Shown: positions 6,065-10,071 of the stretch, piece by piece
How positions within the stretch are numbered: the stretch's first letter is position 1
How the letters are laid out: every line of letters begins with the position of its first letter
Translations under genes and position numbers: made by a program
Origin: Prevotellaceae bacterium
GTDB taxonomy: Bacteria; Bacteroidota; Bacteroidia; Bacteroidales; UBA932
Assembly: GCA_031257655.1 (NCBI GenBank)
Contig: JAIROF010000024.1
Location: 1 to 10,071, forward strand
DNA length: 10,071 bases
Direction of reading: 5' to 3'
Notes under the pieces: generated by a model
Databases searched by the model: none
What the model was told of the DNA's origin: nothing
What the model saw: the letters and a program-made list of their open reading frames with translations, nothing else

Positions 6065-6655
6065 TCAGGCGCCATGCGCTTGCCTGAAGGTTTCGATGGC
6101 GGCGCAGAGGTTGCTAAAAATCTCCTCAATGCTGCCCACCCCCTTTGTTGAAACGTGCTTACCCTGCGCGGCGTAGTACTCAATGAGGGGGGCTGTTTTT
6201 TCGTGGTACACGGCTATCCGGCTACGAATAATCGCCTCATTCCGGTCGTCGGCGCGGCCGGAGCGCTTGCCTCGGCACAGCAGGCGGTGAACGAGCTCGT
6301 CTTCGGGCGCCGTGAGCGCAACCATGCCGGTGACGCTCATGCCATGCTCCGGCAACATGCTGTCCAGCATTTCGGCTTGGGGGATGGTGCGCGGAAACCC
6401 GTCGAAGATAAAGCCCTCCGACGCCCTGTGCGCTTTTATTTTTTCTGCTATCATTTCCGCTACCATGCTATCCGGCGCCAGCTGACCGTTATCTATCAGC
6501 TGCTTGGCAATAACCCCGTGCCGGGTGCAGCGGGCTATTTCGTCGCGAAGCATCTCGCCCGTTGAGAGGTGCACAAGGTTGTATTTTTCTACCAGCTTGG
6601 CGGCTTGCGTGCCTTTTCCGGCTCCGGGTGCACCAAATAAAACAATATTTAACAT
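6065..6655 (-). CDS. adk: Adenylate kinase, short form
   Basis: The enzyme catalyses ATP + AMP to 2 ADP in the cytoplasm, keeping adenine nucleotides in balance. The 196-residue protein shows the P-loop GAPGAGKGT (8-16), the AMP-binding STGEMLRD (31-38), DGFPRT (85-90), the LID-side arginine in CRGKRSGRADD (127-137, with the typical GRxDD), and RIAVYHEKTAPLIEYY (146-161). The LID region is short and lacks the four zinc-binding cysteines, so this is the short-type enzyme usual in Bacteroidota. It lies 52 bases downstream of hpt, and the two are probably co-transcribed. A 261-base repeat-bearing gap separates it from obgE. The start is fixed by the MLNIVLFGAPGAGKGT N-terminus. Confidence 0.96.
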   Translation of the reverse strand: MLNIVLFGAPGAGKGTQAAKLVEKYNLVHLSTGEMLRDEIARCTRHGVIAKQLIDNGQLAPDSMVAEMIAEKIKAHRASEGFIFDGFPRTIPQAEMLDSMLPEHGMSVTGMVALTAPEDELVHRLLCRGKRSGRADDRNEAIIRSRIAVYHEKTAPLIEYYAAQGKHVSTKGVGSIEEIFSNLCAAIETFRQAHGA

Positions 6656-6707
6656 TTACGCAGTCAGAAATTCAATGATTTTATAACTCCGATGGCCTTA
6701 GTTTTTG

Positions 6708-7247
6708 CTATACTATCGTATAAATATTGGGCAGGTTGCGCCCCAACCCATTATAATCCAATCCGTAGCCCACAATAAAGTCGTTGGGGATTTGCATGGC
6801 GACGTAGTCGATGGGCAACGTTTTTTGGTACACTTCGGGCTTGAGCAGCATGGTAGCAATTTTCACCGAGTGGGGGTTATGGCGCATGAGCGTTGCCATG
6901 AGCGATTCGTAGGTGTTGCCGGTATCTACAATGTCCTCAATAACGACAATATCGCGCCCCACCAGCGCGTTGCTAATCCCGATGAGCTCGGTAACCTTTC
7001 CGCTGCTGCACTCGCCGTGGTACGAGGCCAGCTTTACGAACGATATTTCGCACGGAAACGCAATGCGCTTGATGAGGTTGGCGGCAAACATAAACGACCC
7101 GTTGAGCACAGACAAAAACAGCGGTATGCTGTCGTCCTCCTTGTGGTTGGCGTTGATTTTGTCGGCAACCGCCTGCACTGCGCTATCAATTTCCTGCTCC
7201 GAAATGCTGATTCGGAATACTTTATCATGTAACTTTACTTGCTTCAT
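6708..7247 (-). CDS. hpt: Hypoxanthine phosphoribosyltransferase
   Basis: The enzyme joins hypoxanthine (and usually guanine) to PRPP, giving IMP or GMP in purine salvage. The 179-residue protein carries the PRPP-binding motif VVIEDIVDTGNT (101-112, acidic pair Glu104-Asp105). It also has the diphosphate loop SVLNGSFMF (46-54), the flexible-loop residues SYHG (75-78), and the purine-binding end IPNDFIVGYGLDYNGLGRNLP (153-173; Lys/Phe-like contacts at NDFIVGYGLDY). Its length is normal for bacterial Hpt. It is the first gene of the hpt-adk-obgE cluster and diverges from purE across a 153-base gap with candidate promoters for both directions. Confidence 0.95.
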   Translation of the reverse strand: MKQVKLHDKVFRISISEQEIDSAVQAVADKINANHKEDDSIPLFLSVLNGSFMFAANLIKRIAFPCEISFVKLASYHGECSSGKVTELIGISNALVGRDIVVIEDIVDTGNTYESLMATLMRHNPHSVKIATMLLKPEVYQKTLPIDYVAMQIPNDFIVGYGLDYNGLGRNLPNIYTIV

Positions 7248-7260
7248 AGTAAGGCTTCTA

Positions 7261-7268
7261 CAAAAATA
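7261..7268 (-). promoter_or_regulatory. Candidate -7 box for hpt
   Basis: On the minus strand this reads TATTTTTG, matching TAnnTTTG. It lies 13 bases before the hpt ATG, so the leader would be very short. No exact -33 TTTG is visible, only a T-run near the right distance. Confidence 0.35.
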
Positions 7269-7329
7269 AGAAGGTGGAAATGTGGTAAAAAAATCATAAA
7301 AAATCCGCCTTCCCCGTCTATTTGTACGC

Positions 7330-7347
7330 TAAATTTGCGTAAGTTTG
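7330..7347 (+). promoter_or_regulatory. Candidate -7 boxes for purE
   Basis: Two exact TAnnTTTG matches lie in tandem, TAAATTTG (7330-7337) and TAAGTTTG (7340-7347), 53 to 63 bases before the purE ATG. A TTTG at 7321-7324 lies 15 bases before the second box, closer than the usual spacing of about 20. Confidence 0.4.
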
Positions 7348-7400
7348 TGCGACGTAAAAGTCCGACAAAATTACTATATTTTTCCACAATAACCTCTACT

Positions 7401-7904
7401 ATGTCAGCTAAAGTTAGCGTTATCATGGGTAGCACCTCCGATTTGCCGGCGCTGGAGGAAGCCTTTAAGTTTCTCAGGGAGCAGCATATAGCGTTTGAAG
7501 TGAACGCACTTTCGGCGCATCGCACCACCGATTTGGTGGTAGCGCTGGCAAGCAGCGCGCACGCGCGAGGCGTTAAGGTGTTCATTGCGGCCGCCGGCGG
7601 GGCGGCGCACCTGCCCGGCGTTGTTGCGGCGCTCACCCCGCTACCGGTGATTGGCGTACCCATCAAATCCTCCAACTCCATCGACGGCTGGGACTCCATC
7701 CTCTCCATTTTGCAGATGCCTGCGGGCGTTCCCGTTGCCACCGTTGCGCTCAACGGAGCCAAAAATGCCGCCATCCTTGCCGCGCAAATTATAGGCGCCG
7801 GCGAGCCCGAAGTCCAGCAGCAGCTGCTAAAGTTCAAAGCCGATATGGCGGCAAAGGTGACGGCGGCCAACGAAGAATTGCAAAAATTATTCGGCAGCCG
7901 CTAA
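7401..7904 (+). CDS. purE: N5-carboxyaminoimidazole ribonucleotide mutase (PurE class I)
   Basis: PurE converts N5-CAIR to CAIR in de novo purine synthesis. The 167-residue protein has the family signatures in order: VIMGSTSDLP (7-16, substrate Ser11 and Asp14), SAHRT (38-42, with catalytic His40), FIAAAGGAAHLPGVVAA (61-77), PVIGVPIKSS (82-91), DGWDSILSILQMPAGVPVATVA (95-116), and NAAILAAQI (122-130). The length and the SAHRT and DS.LS..QMP.G motifs fit the class I mutase rather than the class II carboxylase. The start is ATG 7401 (MSAKVSVIMG). The upstream in-frame ATG at 7239 would add 54 residues overlapping the promoter region and is rejected. The gene is divergent from hpt, and no purK follows. 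Confidence 0.95.
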   Translation: MSAKVSVIMGSTSDLPALEEAFKFLREQHIAFEVNALSAHRTTDLVVALASSAHARGVKVFIAAAGGAAHLPGVVAALTPLPVIGVPIKSSNSIDGWDSILSILQMPAGVPVATVALNGAKNAAILAAQIIGAGEPEVQQQLLKFKADMAAKVTAANEELQKLFGSR

Positions 7905-8050
7905 CTGCTTACGCCCAAAATCTCCTCATACTTCTCCGTTTTCCCTCCACGCGGTATAGCAGGCAGGGAAGCGCCTTGTTTGCCTCAAAAACGACATTTT
8001 TAAATTTTCTTCCCAGCTGCCCAAGCGCCAAATTGTCATACAAAAGCGGT

Positions 8051-8155
8051 TTACATTTGTAACATTAACGAACAAAATATGTGCCAACTATCGACGTTTA
8101 CAAATGTAATCAGAAGCGATAGCATCATGCAGGTGCTAACAATTCACAAATGTAA
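8051..8155. promoter_or_regulatory. Operator-like cluster A: three TTACAAATGTAA palindromes
   Basis: TTACATTTGTAA (8051-8062), TTACAAATGTAA (8098-8109) and TCACAAATGTAA (8144-8155, one arm mismatched) are spaced 47 and 46 bases apart. The site is an inverted repeat TTACA-N2-TGTAA. Read in the TT-centred orientation it contains TACATTTG, an exact Bacteroidota -7 box. The first copy could therefore drive rightward transcription, and the other two leftward. No supported gene lies immediately on either side apart from the end of purE. The arms also fit the CopY/BlaI-type consensus TACAnnTGTA, but no such regulator is encoded in the window. Confidence 0.65.
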
Positions 8156-8640
8156 CACGCCGATTTTCGCACGTGCTTTACAGCAATATCATGGTGAAAC
8201 CCAGATATTTACAAAGCGCATCTACATTTTACTTCAGCTCAAAACAGCAACATTTGACCAAAATCGGGCAAAAACGCCCCGAAAAATCGATGTTTTTGAT
8301 ATATATATATATAATACCCAGATATTTATATCGTACATCTAAAGGGTTACTACTCGTGTATTGTACTTAGCATACAGATAAAACATGTAATTAGCTGGTA
8401 ATAAAGCATTAAAATGAAAAAAACGCCTTATTGAAATGGCGATATTTTGTGATTTCATAAGCTATTGGAAATGAAAAATATAGCAAACCTCAAGCTGTTG
8501 ACCATGCTGATAGCGCATGGGCGAAAAAACGCAAAAGCGGACGAAAAAGCCGCCGATTTTCCACGTCCACCAGGAAAGTAAGGGCTATTAGCTCCCTCAA
8601 AGCTGTCCGGTATTATAAAGGGGCTACTATCAGCACGATT
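8156..8640. other. AT-rich gene-free stretch between operator clusters
   Basis: No credible protein-coding gene. It contains a 13-base direct repeat ACCCAGATATTTA (8199-8211 and 8316-8328), an alternating TA run (about 8299-8313), and a small hairpin CGGGC/GCCCCG with one bulge (8265-8281). A further short stem, CGCC/GGCG, lies near 8425-8444. The 36-codon frame 8471-8581 (MKNIANLKLL...) has no recognisable features. It could only be a leader or small peptide, and I do not annotate it. Confidence 0.5.
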
Positions 8641-8832
8641 AGGCAAGAAAATAGCGCGCAGATGAGGCAGATTTTAGCGGCTTACGCAGCTGGAGAACCG
8701 GAGCATAGCGGAGCTCGGCGCAGCCAAATGGCTAAAATCGGCAGCGACCATAAAAAGCTGCCCCATCTGTGCGCTAAAAAATAAATCGCAGCTTTCGACC
8801 ATACGGAATATAAGCTGCCGGCAGCGATTTTT
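8641..8832 (+). ncRNA. Candidate structured RNA with terminator-like 3' end
   Basis: GCGCGCAGATGAGGCAG (8654-8670) pairs with CTGCCCCATCTGTGCGC (8758-8774) at 15 of 17 positions. The helix continues with GATTTTAGC (8670-8678) pairing exactly with GCTAAAATC (8731-8739). A local stem GCAGC/GCTGC (8741-8745 with 8757-8761) competes at the bulge. Downstream, AAATCGC+AGCTT (8783-8794) pairs with AAGCT (8812-8816) and GCGATTT (8824-8830), ending in a run of five T residues (8828-8832). The whole lies between the two operator clusters and about 140 bases upstream of the XRE gene. An RNA product is inference. A decayed non-autonomous element with long inverted arms is the main alternative, and no promoter was identified. 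Confidence 0.35.
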
Positions 8833-8869
8833 ACGAGGTGTTTTAGGCGACAAAATGCGGGCTGCTGCA

Positions 8870-8949
8870 TTACAAATGTAAACAACCCGTGTTTACATTT
8901 GTAGTTGGCTGGGGTTTGCTTTTGTAAGCTTTTTTGATTACATTTGTAG
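8870..8949. promoter_or_regulatory. Operator-like cluster B: three TTACAAATGTAA palindromes
   Basis: TTACAAATGTAA (8870-8881), TTACATTTGTAG (8893-8904) and TTACATTTGTAG (8938-8949) lie just before the XRE gene, with start-to-start spacings of 23 and 45 bases. The last copy overlaps the -7 box of the candidate promoter for that gene. The sites are the same as those in cluster A, about 800 bases away, which suggests one protein recognises both clusters. Autorepression by the adjacent XRE protein is the natural inference. Confidence 0.7.
8915..8946 (+). promoter_or_regulatory. Promoter of the XRE regulator gene
   Basis: TTTG (8915-8918), a 20-base spacer and TACATTTG (8939-8946) match both elements of the Bacteroidota vegetative promoter (TTTG at -33, TAnnTTTG at -7). 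The -7 box lies inside the third palindrome of cluster B. Transcription would begin near 8953, about 15 bases before the ATG. Confidence 0.6.
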
Positions 8950-8967
8950 CCATAAATTACGCGGCGT

Positions 8968-9432
8968 ATGAAAGATAGAATTTTGCAATTTTTGGCCTCT
9001 CGCAGCCTTTCGCCAACCCATTTTGCCGATTTGCTGAAAGTGCAGCGCTCGGGGGTGTCGCACATTTTGGCCGGGCGCAACAAGCCCAGCTACGACTTTA
9101 TTACAAAGATGCTGCTTGCCTTTCCCGGCATCAACGCCGAATGGCTGCTGCTGGGCAGCGGCGAGATGTACAAGAGCGCTGCCGAGGCTGCTCCTCAAAC
9201 CCTGCCTCTGTTTGAGGAGCCTCTCCCCCCCAGTGAGGCAACCGTAAAAGCGGAGCCTCCAGAGGAAACGGAAAAGGAAACGGGCAAAAACCTAAAAAAC
9301 GACCTGGCGACGCCACCACCCGGTGAGCTGTCCGGGTTGCAGCACGCTGCCGCAAAGAAAACGGGAAAAACGGTGGAGGCTATCGCCATTTTCTACACCG
9401 ACAAAACCTTTTGCGTGTACCAACCGGAGTAA
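8968..9432 (+). CDS. XRE-family transcriptional regulator (154 aa)
   Basis: A DNA-binding protein with an N-terminal helix-turn-helix, residues about 3-65. MKDRILQFLASRSLSPTHFA is followed by LLKVQRSGVSHILAGRNKPSYDF and the conserved INAEWLLLGSGEMYK (55-69), a layout common in phage-repressor-like regulators of Bacteroidota. Residues 70-134 form a Pro/Glu/Lys-rich, probably disordered linker. The last 20 residues (VEAIAIFYTDKTFCVYQPE) form a short conserved-looking tail. There is no S24 peptidase domain, so RecA-triggered self-cleavage is not expected. The ATG at 8968 follows a well-formed promoter that overlaps a TTACATTTGTAG palindrome, with two more copies upstream, so autoregulation is likely. 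No phage or conjugation genes are adjacent, which leaves its other targets unknown. Confidence 0.85.
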   Translation: MKDRILQFLASRSLSPTHFADLLKVQRSGVSHILAGRNKPSYDFITKMLLAFPGINAEWLLLGSGEMYKSAAEAAPQTLPLFEEPLPPSEATVKAEPPEETEKETGKNLKNDLATPPPGELSGLQHAAAKKTGKTVEAIAIFYTDKTFCVYQPE

Positions 9433-9456
9433 GGGCGTGCTTATTTTTGGCGTTCG

Positions 9457-9473
9457 CGAGCTCGCTGCGCTCG
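9457..9473 (+). terminator. Weak terminator-like hairpin after the XRE gene
   Basis: CGAGC (9457-9461) pairs with GCTCG (9469-9473) around a 7-base loop, about 25 bases after the stop codon, and is followed only by GTTT. It overlaps the perfect palindrome GCGAGCTCGC (9456-9465). The short stem and poor T-run make termination uncertain. Confidence 0.25.
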
Positions 9474-9492
9474 GTTTCCACCTAATTTTTCT

Positions 9493-9552
9493 TACAAAAC
9501 AACCTCAGTAGCCACGCGAACATCAACCTGTAACAACCTCATTACCTCATTA
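9493..9552 (-). repeat. Short repeat shared with the interior of MITE-like copy 1
   Basis: On the minus strand this segment begins TAATGAGGTAATGAGGTTG and ends GCTACTGAGGTTGTTTTGT. Positions 121-182 begin TAATGAGGTTAATGAAGTTG and end with the identical 19-mer (162-180). The middles differ. The two are therefore related copies of a short dispersed sequence in opposite orientation. Confidence 0.55.
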
Positions 9553-9707
9553 TTAACGGATTTTACTTTATTAAATTGCAGATATACAGCAGTTTGACTA
9601 AATATTTTGGAGCAATCTGTTACTACTTTTGGTTCGTTATCGCACTCACATCTTTTTCTTTTTTTTTTTAAGTTATTTCGCTGATATAGAGCGCAATATA
9701 AAAGCAA

Positions 9708-10071
9708 AATTCGTTAACGGTAGATGCGCAGCGTGCTGCGATTTATAGGGCTGAAAGCCCGCCCAGCATTAGCGTAGGGCAACGCCCTACGAATTAGAAC
9801 GCCCCGCCCGGCGTAGCGTCCGCGTTGCGCGGCTATTGTCTGAACTCGGATTTTACGGGATTTATTGGACTTAGTTGAGTATTTCAGCGTATGGGTGGGA
9901 TTCGCCGCGCACGGCGAAGCGGGCGCGGTGCGCGGCTATTGTCGGAACTCGGACTATACTGTACTACAGCGTTTAAGACGCTTATTCCCTCGACGCGGCT
10001 GTTCCGGCCTCGCCCGGCGTAGCGTCCGCGTTGCGCGGCTATTGTCTGAACTCGGATTTTACGGGATTTAT
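9708..10071. repeat. Repeat-rich intergenic tail with 61-bp direct repeats
   Basis: The 61 bases at 9805-9865 recur exactly at 10011-10071, an offset of 206, and the second copy runs to the window edge. Both contain GCGCGGCTATTGTC, then TGAACTCGGATTTTACGGG. A partial copy, GCGCGGCTATTGTCGGAAC and following bases, lies at 9930-9953, and an inverted partial copy at 1-20. Hairpins in the same stretch are GGGCT/AGCCC (9748-9760), GTAGGGC/GCCCTAC (9774-9790) and TTCGCCG/CGGCGAA (9901-9918). No gene is supported. Confidence 0.8.

Noticed and set aside
7239..7400. 54-residue N-terminal extension of PurE
   Set aside because: PurE starts at MSAKVSVIMGSTSD; the upstream part overlaps the intergenic promoter region and the hpt start.
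8079..8342. 87-codon plus-strand frame after purE
   Set aside because: It starts suitably close to a possible promoter at 8052, but it reads through two operator palindromes, a TA run and a direct repeat, with no protein-like composition.
8471..8581. 36-codon small ORF in the gene-free stretch
   Set aside because: No ribosome-binding or promoter support and no recognisable features; left unannotated although a small peptide cannot be excluded.
8051..8949. Iterons of a plasmid or element replication origin
   Set aside because: The repeats are palindromic operators coinciding with -7 boxes, in two separate groups, with no replication initiator gene nearby and chromosomal housekeeping genes alongside.
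9492..9707. 71-codon minus-strand frame
   Set aside because: Composed of a poly-Lys-coding T-run and a dispersed repeat shared with 121-182; no recognisable domain.

Overview
The window looks like chromosomal DNA of a member of the Bacteroidota, probably Bacteroidales. Four things point there. The housekeeping order hpt-adk-obgE is typical of that group. The lipoprotein has an acidic surface-export motif straight after its acylated cysteine. Starts lack Shine-Dalgarno sites, and several intergenic regions carry the phylum's -7 promoter box TAnnTTTG. The small HTH protein is also of a type common in Bacteroidota. No RNA genes (tRNA, rRNA) or CRISPR arrays were recognised.

Layout. 1-235: repeat-rich DNA ending in a 174-bp MITE-like element. 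246-1038: remnant of an AAA_14/DUF4143 ATPase gene with an internal deletion. 1050-1270 (minus strand): the 5' part of a group II intron RNA without its reverse transcriptase, placed directly after a rho-independent terminator. 1322-3169 (minus): a small XRE-like regulator, then a probable surface lipoprotein and an outer-membrane beta-barrel protein. 3426-3714: a second, inverted copy of the MITE-like element. 3715-4174: gene-free DNA with a large hairpin. 4175-7247 (minus): hpt, adk, obgE and a PAP2 phosphatase, a housekeeping cluster in which repeats separate adk from obgE. 7401-7904 (plus): purE, divergent from hpt. 7905-8967: a 1-kb gene-free stretch with two clusters of a 12-bp palindrome and a structured segment between them. 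8968-9432: an XRE-family regulator whose own promoter overlaps one of those palindromes. 9433-10071: dispersed repeats, including a 61-bp exact direct repeat.

How the parts fit. hpt (purine salvage), adk (adenylate balance) and purE (de novo purine synthesis) form a purine-nucleotide neighbourhood around the ribosome-assembly GTPase ObgE. The accessory left third, bracketed by two inverted mobile-element copies, shows decay by deletion and by intron truncation. The most interesting region is 8.05-8.97 kb. There, six copies of the palindrome TTACAAATGTAA or its near variants lie in two groups of three. Each carries a Bacteroidota -7 box within the palindrome, so a protein bound there would block RNA polymerase. 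The adjacent XRE regulator is the obvious candidate to bind them.
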